This document shows positions 41,201-49,460 of a DNA stretch of 64,000 nt, one piece after another. The translations under genes and the position numbers were made by a program. The notes beneath the pieces were generated by a model. It was not told the DNA's origin. It worked only from the letters and a program-made list of their open reading frames with translations, and did not search any database. Positions within the stretch are counted from its first letter, which is position 1, and every line of letters begins with the position of its first letter. This DNA is from Bacillus_AB infantis_B (GTDB taxonomy: Bacteria > Bacillota > Bacilli > Bacillales > Cytobacillaceae): positions 186,001 through 250,000 of the forward strand of contig NZ_VTER01000006.1 in the NCBI RefSeq assembly GCF_008180445.1. Reading direction: 5' to 3'.

Positions 41201-43444
41201 TTTGGGGTCACAGGCATTAAAGGCCGTGTGCAGTTTGTCTTTGGAAGCTTTGTCAGCCACTGGAGAAACCCGATTTCAGAAAATCTCCACCACCTTACGG
41301 ATTCACAGAGATACTGTCTGGATGCAGGAAATATCCATCTTGCCGGTGCCAATAGTTCATTCATCGTCATCACATTGTTTATGAAAGGATCGCCGCTTGA
41401 AGAGGCGCTGGATGGGATCCGGAATCAGATCAGGTTCGTCAATAGGATTCAGTATCCTATTTCAATCGGTTTTTTGACTGAGATGGAGGAATGGGTCCTC
41501 TATTTGAAGAAGGAAAAAGAGAATCATGACTGGACCTTTACTCCTGTGCTTGATGATGACTCCGCAAAAATCATCCATTATACGATCCGGCTGCAGATCA
41601 GCTATCTATTTCAGAAAACTGAATATGCCGATGAACTGATTCAGAAACTGGAACCGCTTATCAGCAAAAGGCTGACACTTGTCATTGTACCTGAATACCA
41701 TTTCTATCATGGTTTATGGCTTGGCCGTTTTTATGAACATGAAAAACAGAAAAAGAAAAAAGATCTCCATTTGGCTAAACTGAAGGATGCTATATCAAAA
41801 ATGAAACGGTGGGCAGCTCTTTCCCCATCGAATTTCCTTCATAAATACTTGCTCTTAAAAGCAGAATACCGAAGGATTGCCAAGAGAGATTCCAGTCTTT
41901 TTAATATTTATGATGAAAGCATTCAGGAGGCCGAAAAGAACGGCTTCCTGCAGGATGCTGCCATTGCAAATGAATGTGCAGGCCGCTGCTTTTCTGCGAT
42001 GGGATATAGCAGGATGGCAAGCTCCTTTTTCTCAGAAGCTTTTAAAGGATATCGTCTTTGGGGTGCAGAAGCCAAGGCAGATGATCTTCGGAAAAAGGCT
42101 AAAATTTCTTTACTGAAGGAACCGGAAACCAGTCATTCCTTTCAGTTCGATGAGTATGCCCTTGTTTCCGCCGCCCAGAGCATATCCAGGGAAGTAGTGC
42201 TTGAAAATCTGCTGGCCCGGCTTATGGAGGTTATCATGCATTACAGCGGAGCAGACAGGGGGATTCTGCTCTTTAAGCGGGATGGAATTTGGACGATCGG
42301 GGAGTATGCCGGTGCGGGTGAACGGCCAAAGCGCTTCGAGCCGGTCCAAGGAAGAGAAATGCTGTCCGAACAGGCAATAGAACTTGCAGAGCTTAGCAGA
42401 GAAGGAATCATTCTTGATCATGCCTGTGAAAACAGTCTGATTTCAGGGGATCCTTATGTCAAAAGGATGCTGCTGAAGTCGCTCATATGCCTGCCGATCC
42501 TGAATAAGGGTGAAGTAAAGGGTATGATGTACCTGGAAAACAATCAGATTTCGCATGCATTTACAAAAGAAAATCTCCGGGTCCTTGAATTGATTGCATC
42601 GCAGGCAGCCATATCATTGGAAAATGCAGATTTGTATGAGAGGATGGAAGCAAGGGTTGCCCGGCGGACCGAAGAGCTGAATGAAGCAAATATCCGCCTG
42701 GAGAGGGCCAATAAAGAACTCGACCGCTCACGGCAGGCAAAGAACACTATATTATCAGACATTTCTCATGATTTAAGGTCTCCGCTTGCTGCCGTCAAGG
42801 GCTATATAGAAGCTGTGCAGGAGGGTATTGCCGAATCAGAAGAGCAAAAAAGAGAATTTCTTCAGCGAAGTGTCAGCCGCCTGAATGAACTGAATGTCCT
42901 GATCCAAGACTTGTTTGATCTTTCCCGTATGGAGGCTGGACAAATGCGGTTTGAGATGGATTATCTGCCCCTTGGCCAGATGCTGGCCAATATTCAGAAG
43001 CAATTCAAATTTGAAGCTGAAAAGAAAGGACTTTCTTTTGTCCTGGATCTGGAAAACACGAATGTTGAAGATGTTCCGCTGGTGGAGGCAGATCCCGCCC
43101 GTCTGCTGCAGGCCTTCTCCAATCTGGTCTCAAACAGCATCAAGCATACAGAGACTGGCGGTTTGATCCTGAGTGCCAGGCTGGTATGCCAGGACCTTGT
43201 CAGAATATGCCTGTCAGATACTGGCAGCGGCATCCCGGCTGCAAGGCTTCCATTTATTTTTGACAGAAATTATACCAGGACAAGCAGTAACAGCAGGACA
43301 GGCGGAAATGGCATCGGCCTTTCGATTACAAGGGAAATCATTGCAAGGCATAACGGGAAAATTTGGGCCGAGAGCAATGAAGGAGAAGGGACTTCCGTTT
43401 TCATTGAACTGCCAGTCTACCATTTTTCCGCAGAAATGGTCTAG
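38276..43444 (+). CDS. Giant hybrid sensor: pseudokinase, AAA ATPase, GAF and histidine kinase
   Basis: 1722 residues. The N-terminal Ser/Thr-kinase-like domain (about 8-270) keeps the VLIK lysine, but the catalytic loop reads HIIHKSVNPGNILF and the DFG site KITGFGQST, so both catalytic aspartates are missing. An AAA-type ATPase follows, with GSPGMGKTALVHE (about 334) and LVLFLDDLQWADIASLELIE, then helical TPR-like repeats (about 700-1300), a GAF domain (about 1311-1448) and a coiled coil. HisKA is SDISHDLRSPLAAVKGYIEA (His about 1497), and HATPase has NLVSNSIKHTETGG and DTGSGIP. No membrane segment. The design matches hybrid kinase-AAA-GAF sensors of cyanobacteria, fungi and some bacilli. 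ATG 38276 follows GAGGGTG. Confidence 0.9.
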   Translation: MIENINIPGYRLIAAETENEEFIFLKGYSVKGREQVLIKTYKNDVLSDMEIAALIHEYQLTKEMEEDSILKAEELIIHLKKPYLVCKYFPCITLRELFSTRNADLTEMLDISAKLAGAIMQVHQQHIIHKSVNPGNILFNPVVGNIKITGFGQSTLLKEEHPALNAARLANLAHLPYISPEQTGRLNRLVDYRSDFYSAGIVFYELFTGELPFKAKEPLELVYEHLAKSIKNPCDSNPDLPPVIASIIMKLLEKMPENRYGSAFGIRADLLRALENQKSGKQQEVYPLGKYDDSMLFEPGRKLYGRDTEKAQILHVFEEVSRGSTGAVFLPGSPGMGKTALVHEIQKPLIREKGYFVSGKYDMLQRQMPYAPIIAAFRSLVLQVMLESESRREKWASKLKEGFFGNYAVLFPVLPELGLLMGEQVEEEPNGTDAHQQFLFHIHQFICLFADEQHPLVLFLDDLQWADIASLELIEYLLLKGMIPHFMLICAYRDNETGPSHPVRRTLARLKEGEAAIHHIPVRTLSQKEIYAWIGNALRDDGETVLELGGLLYRITGGNPLFISQLLFSYFEDGFIARDPAERKWKADIGKIMERPVDDGISGFMLDRFQKLPEKAKEVLKAASCFGNRFDFKTLSLLFKDRAGWLAESLWLALESGFILPKDPLYKYIHSSGYVNAMPTEYSFLHDTVQQAVYQSMNLEEQNASHLKIGRLLVGMKEHTPSRRFQIVHHLNICSEQLEMKERAQLAEWNAAAGELAKDAAAFREALSYFRAALELAGEDWNGKYELTFRIFKGLGQCFYLTGKLDEAEKTFAIVLENAKTDYEKLSIYNLQITLFTHMHRVKEAVSSGIEGLKLYGITFAPSIGKHAIVLELLRAKFALRGKSQEDILSLPEMLDRDKRQILQTLINLNAPSYHADQNLATMLMLKALNYTLSNGLTDLSALVFNNYSLILSAGFSDFKGSYDYGRLAIKLSQHFGVTGIKGRVQFVFGSFVSHWRNPISENLHHLTDSQRYCLDAGNIHLAGANSSFIVITLFMKGSPLEEALDGIRNQIRFVNRIQYPISIGFLTEMEEWVLYLKKEKENHDWTFTPVLDDDSAKIIHYTIRLQISYLFQKTEYADELIQKLEPLISKRLTLVIVPEYHFYHGLWLGRFYEHEKQKKKKDLHLAKLKDAISKMKRWAALSPSNFLHKYLLLKAEYRRIAKRDSSLFNIYDESIQEAEKNGFLQDAAIANECAGRCFSAMGYSRMASSFFSEAFKGYRLWGAEAKADDLRKKAKISLLKEPETSHSFQFDEYALVSAAQSISREVVLENLLARLMEVIMHYSGADRGILLFKRDGIWTIGEYAGAGERPKRFEPVQGREMLSEQAIELAELSREGIILDHACENSLISGDPYVKRMLLKSLICLPILNKGEVKGMMYLENNQISHAFTKENLRVLELIASQAAISLENADLYERMEARVARRTEELNEANIRLERANKELDRSRQAKNTILSDISHDLRSPLAAVKGYIEAVQEGIAESEEQKREFLQRSVSRLNELNVLIQDLFDLSRMEAGQMRFEMDYLPLGQMLANIQKQFKFEAEKKGLSFVLDLENTNVEDVPLVEADPARLLQAFSNLVSNSIKHTETGGLILSARLVCQDLVRICLSDTGSGIPAARLPFIFDRNYTRTSSNSRTGGNGIGLSITREIIARHNGKIWAESNEGEGTSVFIELPVYHFSAEMV

Positions 43445-43509
43445 TAAATGATTATCGCTTTACGCCAGGCTCAAAAAAAGATACTATGTAATTGTCAATC
43501 TAATAAGCA

Positions 43510-43608
43510 ACTACTGGGGGTGCCTGCGGAAAGCAGGCTGAGAGAAAAACTGGCCCGTTTTTTAACCCTTTGGACCTGATCTGGATGATGCCAGCGTAGG
43601 AAAGTAGC
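43510..43608 (+). ncRNA. TPP riboswitch (THI element)
   Basis: Conserved TPP aptamer: GGGGGTGCC at the 5' side, GGCTGAGAG (43537-43545), then ACCTGATCTGGATGATGCCA with GCGTAGGAAAGT at the 3' side. It precedes thiM and controls the operon in response to thiamin diphosphate. The terminator at 43645-43674 is the expression platform. Confidence 0.95.
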
Positions 43609-43644
43609 GAAGTGGAACTATTTGCTATATTTTTATGCACAATT

Positions 43645-43674
43645 GCCAGGTCCTTTTCAGGGCCTGGCTTTTTT
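43645..43674 (+). terminator. Riboswitch-controlled terminator before thiM
   Basis: GCCAGG-T-CC, loop, GG-G-CCTGGC followed by six Ts, 36 bp after the aptamer and 22 bp before the thiM start. Confidence 0.85.
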
Positions 43675-43696
43675 GTTGCTGAAAGGAGAAAAGGGA

Positions 43697-44512
43697 ATGA
43701 ATTCATTAGAAATAGCCGGGATGCTGGAAAAGCTTAGGGCTGAAAAGCCGCTTGTACATAATATCACCAATATGGTTGTCACCAATTTTACCGCTAACGG
43801 CCTGCTGGCGCTGGGGGCCTCGCCTGTCATGGCTCATGCTGCAGAAGAAGCTGCCGATATGGCCGGCATTGCAGGAGCGCTGGTCCTGAACATCGGCACT
43901 CTTACTGCCCCTGTGGTGGAATCTATGAAACTTGCGGGAAAATCAGCGGGCAGAAACTCATTGCCGATCATCCTTGATCCGGTCGGGGCAGGTGCAACAG
44001 CTTACAGGACCGAAACAGGCAGAAACCTTCTCGAAGAGCTGCCGATCTCCATTTTACGCGGCAATGCTGCTGAAATATCCCACCTTGCCGGAAAAGGAGG
44101 AGAAATTAAAGGTGTTGACGGCGGGGAAGCCGGCAACCCGGAAGAGACATCCCTTCTTGCTGCAAAACTTTTCAACACCGTAACTGTTATTACAGGGAAG
44201 GAGGACATCATTTCTGATGGAATAACAGTTGTCCGCATCACTGGCGGAAGCAGTCTCCTTACGAAAGTTACAGGAACAGGCTGCCTGCTGTCATCTGTCA
44301 TAGGCGCTTTCCATGCAATTGAATCAGACTCACTGAAAGCCGCGGCGGCTGCACTGGCTGTATACTCTGCAGCGGCAGAAATGGCTGCAGAAGCAGCGGG
44401 AAGCAAAGGCCCCGCAACATTTCAAATCGAGCTGCTTAACAGCCTTGCCCTGCTTAAGGGTGAGGATCTTGAAGCCAGGACGGACATTACTGTCCTGAAA
44501 GGAGAAATATAA
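43697..44512 (+). CDS. thiM: Hydroxyethylthiazole kinase
   Basis: 271 residues. ThiM phosphorylates hydroxyethylthiazole in thiamin salvage. Typical motifs are PLVHNITNMVVTNFTANGLL (about 19-38), LGASPVMAHAAEE, ILDPVGAGATAYR and, near the end, VTGTGCLLSSVIGAF, with the catalytic Cys in the anion hole. AGGAGAAAAGGGA precedes ATG 43697; the longer frame runs into the terminator. First gene of thiM-thiD-thiE, 1 bp from thiD, all under the TPP riboswitch. Confidence 0.96.
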   Translation: MNSLEIAGMLEKLRAEKPLVHNITNMVVTNFTANGLLALGASPVMAHAAEEAADMAGIAGALVLNIGTLTAPVVESMKLAGKSAGRNSLPIILDPVGAGATAYRTETGRNLLEELPISILRGNAAEISHLAGKGGEIKGVDGGEAGNPEETSLLAAKLFNTVTVITGKEDIISDGITVVRITGGSSLLTKVTGTGCLLSSVIGAFHAIESDSLKAAAAALAVYSAAAEMAAEAAGSKGPATFQIELLNSLALLKGEDLEARTDITVLKGEI

Positions 44513-44513
44513 A

Positions 44514-45347
44514 ATGCATATTAAGAAAGCATTGACGATAGCGGGTTCGGACAGTGGAGGCGGAGCCGGAATCCAGGCTGACCTTAAGACCTTCCAGGAA
44601 CTTGGTGTCTATGGCATGTCAGCACTGACAGCAATCACCGCTCAGAATACAACTGGCGTGCAGGCGGTCTTCCCAGTGACGGCAGAAGCTGTCGGTAAAC
44701 AGATAGAGAGCATTGGAAGCGATATGGGGACGGACGCCTTGAAAACGGGCATGCTTTTTGATGCAGACATCATTAAAACTGTTTCTGCTGTAATCAGGCA
44801 TTATCGATGGACAAAGGTGGTCGTCGACCCAGTGATGATTGCCAAGGGAGGGGCTAGCCTCCTGCAGGAAAGCGCCATGGCAGCCCTGAAGGAACATCTG
44901 CTCCCGCTCGCACTTATCATCACGCCTAATATTCCTGAAGCAGAAGCATTAACCGGCATGAAAATCTCTTCTTTAGCCGAACGGAAAGAAGCAGCCAGGA
45001 GATTATGTGCACTCGGCGCTGACAATGTGATTATTAAAGGGGGACATGATACAGAAAATCAAGAAGCTGCTGCTGATTTGCTTTTTGATGGAAACAGCTT
45101 TGATGTGTTTGAAGGCAGGAGGGTGGATACAGTCAATACCCATGGGACCGGCTGCACCTTTTCAGCAGCAATCACGGCAGGACTGGCGAAGGGGCTTTCT
45201 GTAAAGGACAGTGTCCGGCTTGGAAAAGACTTCATCCAGGCAGCCATCGAAGATGATCTTCTCCTTGGAAGCGGCCATGGCCCGACAAACCACTGGGCAT
45301 ATAACAATAGACAGAAAGCAGAGGGCTTGGCATATGGCGCGAATTGA
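44514..45347 (+). CDS. thiD: Hydroxymethylpyrimidine/phosphomethylpyrimidine kinase
   Basis: 277 residues. ThiD phosphorylates HMP to HMP-PP. Signatures: ALTIAGSDSGGGAGIQADLK at the N-terminus, VVDPVMIAKGGASLL, IITPNIPEAEALTG and NTHGTGCTFSAAI with the catalytic Asp/Gly-rich anion hole. The ribosome site AAGGAGA lies within the end of thiM, and the two genes are separated by 1 bp. The end overlaps thiE by 14 bp. Cytoplasmic, second gene of the TPP-controlled salvage operon. Confidence 0.95.
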   Translation: MHIKKALTIAGSDSGGGAGIQADLKTFQELGVYGMSALTAITAQNTTGVQAVFPVTAEAVGKQIESIGSDMGTDALKTGMLFDADIIKTVSAVIRHYRWTKVVVDPVMIAKGGASLLQESAMAALKEHLLPLALIITPNIPEAEALTGMKISSLAERKEAARRLCALGADNVIIKGGHDTENQEAAADLLFDGNSFDVFEGRRVDTVNTHGTGCTFSAAITAGLAKGLSVKDSVRLGKDFIQAAIEDDLLLGSGHGPTNHWAYNNRQKAEGLAYGAN

Positions 45348-45987
45348 CAGTGAAAGAATGAAAGAGCTGTTAAAGGTCTATTTTATCATGGGAAGCACGA
45401 ACTGCGTTAAGAATCCGGAAATGGTTATGAAAGAGGCGATTAAAGGCGGGATCTCCCTGTTTCAGTACAGGGAGAAAGGGGCAGGATGTCTTGACAGACA
45501 AGAAAAATACGTGCTTGCAGAGCAGCTTCAGCGGATATGCAGGACCGGCGGCATCCCTTTTATCATCAACGATGACATAGAACTGGCATGTGAAATCGGC
45601 GCAGACGGCGTCCATATTGGGCAGGAGGATGAGCCGGCCGAAGCAGTACGGGAGAAAATCGGTGATAAGATTTTAGGGGTATCTGTCCATACACTTGTGG
45701 AAGCTAAAGAAGCCGTCAGGGCTGGCGCAGATTATCTGGGTCTTGGCCCCATCTATCCGACGTCAACAAAAGCAGATGCCAAGGCGGTTCAGGGTATGGC
45801 CCTCATACAGGAATTGAGAGGGTCTGCCATCACAATGCCAGTTGTAGGAATAGGCGGAATCACTCCGCGCAATGCAAGTGATGTGATTAAGGCCGGGGCA
45901 GACGGAGTTTCTGTCATAACAAGCATCAGCCAGGCTGCAGATATAAAGGAAGCTGCTGCAAGACTTAAAAGAAGTGTGACGATATAG
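45334..45987 (+). CDS. thiE: Thiamin-phosphate synthase
   Basis: 217 residues, TIM-barrel. ThiE joins HMP-PP and thiazole phosphate. Conserved loops: SLFQYREKGAG (about 42-52), IPFIINDDIELA, GVHIGQEDEPA, LGVSVHT, YLGLGPIYPTSTKADAK and VVGIGGITPRNA. The ATG at 45334 overlaps the end of thiD by 14 bp and has GAGGG upstream. It is the last gene of the operon and is closed by a 16-bp perfect terminator stem. thiC and the thiazole-synthesis genes are not in this window. Confidence 0.95.
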   Translation: MARIDSERMKELLKVYFIMGSTNCVKNPEMVMKEAIKGGISLFQYREKGAGCLDRQEKYVLAEQLQRICRTGGIPFIINDDIELACEIGADGVHIGQEDEPAEAVREKIGDKILGVSVHTLVEAKEAVRAGADYLGLGPIYPTSTKADAKAVQGMALIQELRGSAITMPVVGIGGITPRNASDVIKAGADGVSVITSISQAADIKEAAARLKRSVTI

Positions 45988-45988
45988 A

Positions 45989-46026
45989 AGATTCATAGCC
46001 TGCAAATGTGTGCAGGCTATGAATCT
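45989..46026. terminator. Bidirectional terminator between thiE and the oxidoreductase gene
   Basis: Perfect 16-bp stem, 45989-46004 with 46011-46026, 6-nt loop; TTTAGTCT follows on the plus strand. The converging gene stop codon is directly adjacent. Confidence 0.85.
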
Positions 46027-47004
46027 TTAGTCTATAATCAGGACAGTTTTCCCCATGCTCTGCCTGCTCTCTATCCGGGCATGGGCCTCCGCTGCCTCAG
46101 ACAAGCTGAAAATTTCTCCAATCTTCATGCTGAGCCGGCCGGTTTCCAGCAAACCGATGATTTTTTCAGCTGAAGCTCTGACAAGAAGCGGCCTTTTTTT
46201 GCGCACCGTACCAAAGCTGAAGCCAAGGAGGGAGCGGCAGCTGCTGTGAAGATCATTTGTCTGTACAGTTCCGGCATTTCCGGATGCATTGCCGAAATTG
46301 ACTAGCCTTCCAAAAGGTGCAAGGCAATCCACACTTTTTTCTGTCACTGTACCGGCAACAGAATCAAGGATCACATCAGCCCCTTTACCTTCTGTCCATT
46401 CCATTACTTTTGCAGGGAAATCTTCCAGTGTATAACACACTCCGTAATCGGCTCCTGCTTCCAAGGCATATGCTGTTTTTTCAGGGGAACCTGCCGATGT
46501 GATTACTTTTCCAGCGCCAAGTATCCTGGCAAGCTGAATGGCTGCAGTCCCTACTCCGCCAGCGCCGGCATGCACTAGGACGGTTTCTCCTTGCTGGATT
46601 CGTGCAATATCTTCAAGCAGCTTAAGCGATGTTATTCCGGCTATCGGGCATGCTGCAGCCTGTATATCTGAAATGCTTTCCGGTATGGGAAAGGTCAGCA
46701 TGGCTGGGGCAAGGGCATATTCGGCATAAGATCCTTTAGAGGGAAACGCAATTACCCGCTGACCCGGAATAAGACCTTCCACACCGTTTCCTAAAGCTTC
46801 TATCGTGCCGGTACAGTCTATACCAGGAATATAAGGGAGTGGACCGCCTCCTTTTTTTCCGTATCTTGCCTTGATATCGGCAAAATTCACACTGGCCGCC
46901 TTCACTTTTATTAAAACTTCCCCTGCAGCAGGCACCGGCCTTTCAGCTTCTGTCAGAATCATATTCTCTGGGCCGCCATACGCTGTAACATGTATCGCCT
47001 TCAT
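46027..47004 (-). CDS. NADPH:quinone oxidoreductase-like zinc-independent dehydrogenase
   Basis: 325 residues of the medium-chain dehydrogenase superfamily, quinone-reductase branch. GroES-like N-terminus: AVTYGGPE-type start (HVTAYGGPENMILTEAERPV), VNFADIKARYGKKGG and PGIDCTGTIEALG. The Rossmann part has VLVHAGAGGVGTAAIQLARI (about 144-163). The zinc-binding Cys/His set is absent, as in QOR enzymes. It reduces quinones or other carbonyl compounds with NADPH. AAGGAGG precedes ATG 47004. Single gene. Confidence 0.9.
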   Translation of the reverse strand: MKAIHVTAYGGPENMILTEAERPVPAAGEVLIKVKAASVNFADIKARYGKKGGGPLPYIPGIDCTGTIEALGNGVEGLIPGQRVIAFPSKGSYAEYALAPAMLTFPIPESISDIQAAACPIAGITSLKLLEDIARIQQGETVLVHAGAGGVGTAAIQLARILGAGKVITSAGSPEKTAYALEAGADYGVCYTLEDFPAKVMEWTEGKGADVILDSVAGTVTEKSVDCLAPFGRLVNFGNASGNAGTVQTNDLHSSCRSLLGFSFGTVRKKRPLLVRASAEKIIGLLETGRLSMKIGEIFSLSEAAEAHARIESRQSMGKTVLIID

Positions 47005-47154
47005 AATAAACCTCCTTATGAATGTATCAGCTAATCTCTATTTTAACTTTTTATAAAAATATTAAAATTATCAATAAATTATGAGCTGCTATAAGAAATC
47101 ATTATAGAGTCATTAATCAAACAAGTAGAAAAAGGGTTCAGTCTATATAGGAGG

Positions 47155-47286
47155 CTGTTGATTTCCGTTCCAGGCACTTCGCTTTCCGCGGGGCGAAGTT
47201 GAGCCTCCTCACGCTGCGCGCTGTGGGGTCTCAACATTTCCGCTGCAATCCCGCAGGAGTCTGCGTGCTCTCCACTCAATCAACAG
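47155..47286. repeat. Dispersed intergenic repeat of Bacillaceae type with terminal inverted repeats
   Basis: The 407-bp gap 47005-47411 holds a 132-bp block bounded by CTGTTGATT (47155-47163) and AATCAACAG (47278-47286). Inside are GCACTTCGCTTTCCGCGGGG and CCGCAGGAGTCTGCGTGCTC, words that recur as an intergenic element in many Bacillus-like genomes. It is GC-rich relative to the flanks and has no coding capacity. The function and mobility of this repeat are unknown. Confidence 0.75.
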
Positions 47287-47411
47287 GGTTTATAAATATT
47301 AATGGCAACACTTCAGGGAAAGGCCCTAGAACATCCTAATTATTGATGAAAGCTATTTTACTAGTTTTTCTGTATAATTTTCTCTAAGAATACAGGAAAA
47401 GAGGATTAAGG

Positions 47412-48095
47412 ATGAATTTCATACGCAGTAAATTCAGCTGGCGGTTTTTTATTTTTACAATAGTGGCTGTCCTTATCACAAGAATGCCTGTCATTGGCGA
47501 CTATGCAAGCATCATCAATACGCTCATCCACGAGTCCGGCCATGCGCTTGTAGCCCTGTTCGGGGGAGAAGTCCATCATATCTCCCTTTTTGCCAATACT
47601 GAAGGTGTCACATACACAAGACATTCTAATTGGTTCGGGGGAGTGTTTACTGGAGCTGCCGGATATGTTTTTTCATCTTTTATGGCTTTTATCGCCTTTT
47701 GGCTGCTGGGGAAGAAAAAGGACAAAGTGCTGATTCTGATTCTGCTCGGTTTTATCATTCTTAACCTGGTTTTCTGGGTGCGGAATGCTTACGGGATCTT
47801 CTGGCTGATTTCTTTTGGTGCCGGCTTTGCTTTTCTATTAAAGAAAGGGAGCCCTTCGCTCATACAAAATGTCCTGCTCCTGATCGCATCGGTCATGCTC
47901 GTTGAATCAGTCACAAGTGCCTTTGAGATCATGCTGCTGAGCTTTATGTCTCCACTGGCAGCAGGAGATGCAGCCAATTTAGCAGCTTCAACACTTCTTC
48001 CTGCACAGCTGTTTGGCATCATTTTCGTTGTACAGGCCCTTTTATTCTGTTATTTATCGATTAAAAAAGGCGTATTTAAGTTAAATAGCCATTAA
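47412..48095 (+). CDS. M50 family metallopeptidase-like membrane protein
   Basis: 227 residues, about six membrane helices. The zinc motif HESGH (in NTLIHESGHALVALFGGEVH, about residues 39-43) lies within a helix. A second conserved piece, RHSNWFGGVFTGAAGYVFSS, follows. The usual late NPDG-type Asp motif of site-2 proteases is not obvious, so it belongs to the M50B-like family whose protease activity is uncertain. AAGAGGATTAAGG precedes ATG 47412. Single gene followed by a small membrane gene. Confidence 0.85.
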   Translation: MNFIRSKFSWRFFIFTIVAVLITRMPVIGDYASIINTLIHESGHALVALFGGEVHHISLFANTEGVTYTRHSNWFGGVFTGAAGYVFSSFMAFIAFWLLGKKKDKVLILILLGFIILNLVFWVRNAYGIFWLISFGAGFAFLLKKGSPSLIQNVLLLIASVMLVESVTSAFEIMLLSFMSPLAAGDAANLAASTLLPAQLFGIIFVVQALLFCYLSIKKGVFKLNSH

Positions 48096-48212
48096 GGGTG
48101 AAATCTTATATGGACAGGAGGGTCACCCCTGTATTAACATATTCAGTAAAAGCCATGTTCCAAAATAAACCAGAACACCTTGTTATGCCAATGTTGATTA
48201 AGTGGAGGACCT

Positions 48213-48488
48213 ATGAAACTCACTACTGTTATTAATCCAGCCATACTTGTAATATCAGGGCTGTCTGCTGATTATGCTTATGAAAAAATCCAGCCGCATT
48301 CACTCCGGACCTTCTCCATCTTCGTAACCATGGGGCTCATCCTGCTAGTAACAGACTTCGCTATGAAAAAGCTGTCTCTGGACAAAAAAGAAATACGCAT
48401 GGAAACTGGTGTCTGGCTGATTATCGGCATTTTCCTCGGCCCGCTGGCACTCTCTTTAATTATGGATGTATTCGGAGCAGGAAGTTGA
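48213..48488 (+). CDS. Hypothetical membrane protein, 91 aa
   Basis: Three hydrophobic segments (VINPAILVISGLSADYAY weakly; TFSIFVTMGLILLVTDFAM; TGVWLIIGIFLGPLALSLIM). GTGGAGG lies 6 nt before ATG 48213. It is 26 bp upstream of the Pth2-like gene and probably co-transcribed with it and the next. No family recognised. Confidence 0.7.
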   Translation: MKLTTVINPAILVISGLSADYAYEKIQPHSLRTFSIFVTMGLILLVTDFAMKKLSLDKKEIRMETGVWLIIGIFLGPLALSLIMDVFGAGS

Positions 48489-48514
48489 CTAGATAAAAAT
48501 TAAAGGGGGTCCTT

Positions 48515-48847
48515 ATGAAACAAATCGTGCAATATTACGTGATCAATTCGGACTTGAAGATGTCAGCCGGGAAAGCTGCTGCCCAGGCCGCCCATGCTGC
48601 AGCAATCAGTGTGCTTACTTATATGGAAGAACCACTTTTCAAAGAATGGCTGATGAGCGGACAAACAAAAATTATGCTCTCCGGCCGTGAAGCAGAGCTC
48701 AAGAAACTTGAAGAGAAAGGCTATGTAACAATCAAAGATGCCGGAAGGACAGAGGTTGCTCCCGGAAGCCTCACTGCATCAGCCCTGCCGCCGATGGATA
48801 AAGAAGAAGCCAAAATGATCCTCGGGCATCTTCGGCTTTATAAATAA
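48515..48847 (+). CDS. Peptidyl-tRNA hydrolase, Pth2 type
   Basis: 110 residues. The Pth2 fold is recognised by KMSAGKAAAQAAHAAAISVL (about 15-34, the Lys and following helix), SGQTKIMLSGREAELKKL and the signature DAGRTEVAPGSLTASALPP. Pth2 recycles peptidyl-tRNA and is the archaeal/eukaryotic form. Bacillaceae possess it as an extra enzyme besides the usual Pth. AAGGGGGT precedes ATG 48515. It sits in a probable three-gene transcript with unknown membrane proteins. Confidence 0.9.
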   Translation: MKQIVQYYVINSDLKMSAGKAAAQAAHAAAISVLTYMEEPLFKEWLMSGQTKIMLSGREAELKKLEEKGYVTIKDAGRTEVAPGSLTASALPPMDKEEAKMILGHLRLYK

Positions 48848-48869
48848 GCTTATATATAGGGAGGTTCTT

Positions 48870-49460
48870 ATGAAAACCATCTTCAGGGCCTTAACTGTTC
48901 TTCTTGCCCTATTCATCTTAAAGGAAGGAGAAGAGGTTCTCTCTGCACCCGATCCAGCTGAAGTGGAAGAAATGAAGCTCCAGGCTCCATTGCATATCGT
49001 TGGCAAGGTGGAAAAAGATGAGTTCTTTCAGGATTTGCCAAACGAAAAATTTCTCCAGATCAGGAAAATGACCCTTTTACCCTCAGAAGTCATAAAAGCG
49101 CCCGGCAGCTTTGACCAGGAAGAAGCCTTAGAGGTTTATTATCATTATATTCCATCCTGGATGGCTGACCAGTTCACCGGTCCTGCACCTATGGATATCG
49201 CAAATGGGGACATAATAGAAATTTGGCTCGAAGAAGGCAAGGTTGGATGGGAGCCTGTCATGTCCGGCTCGACTGTCAAGCATGTCCAATATAGTGCTGA
49301 ACGGGAGGAAGCCGTAAAAGAGCCTCTCATTCACAAAATAAAAAGGCTTGCTGAAAATATTTTCAGAAATAGCAGTATTTTAACGGCACTGGTGTTTGTT
49401 GGTCTGCTGCTCGCCATCACTTTTTTATCCAGAAAGGTCCCAGCAGGTAAATTAAAATAA
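48870..49460 (+). CDS. Hypothetical protein with N- and C-terminal membrane segments, 196 aa
   Basis: The N-terminal helix (TIFRALTVLLALFILKEG) resembles a signal. A 130-residue extracytoplasmic part rich in Glu and aromatic residues (YYHYIPSWMADQFTGPAPMD) follows, then a C-terminal helix (SSILTALVFVGLLLAITFLS) and a basic tail. The topology suggests a membrane-anchored sensor or surface protein. GGGAGG precedes ATG 48870. No family recognised. It is followed by a strong terminator about 155 bp downstream. Confidence 0.7.
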   Translation: MKTIFRALTVLLALFILKEGEEVLSAPDPAEVEEMKLQAPLHIVGKVEKDEFFQDLPNEKFLQIRKMTLLPSEVIKAPGSFDQEEALEVYYHYIPSWMADQFTGPAPMDIANGDIIEIWLEEGKVGWEPVMSGSTVKHVQYSAEREEAVKEPLIHKIKRLAENIFRNSSILTALVFVGLLLAITFLSRKVPAGKLK

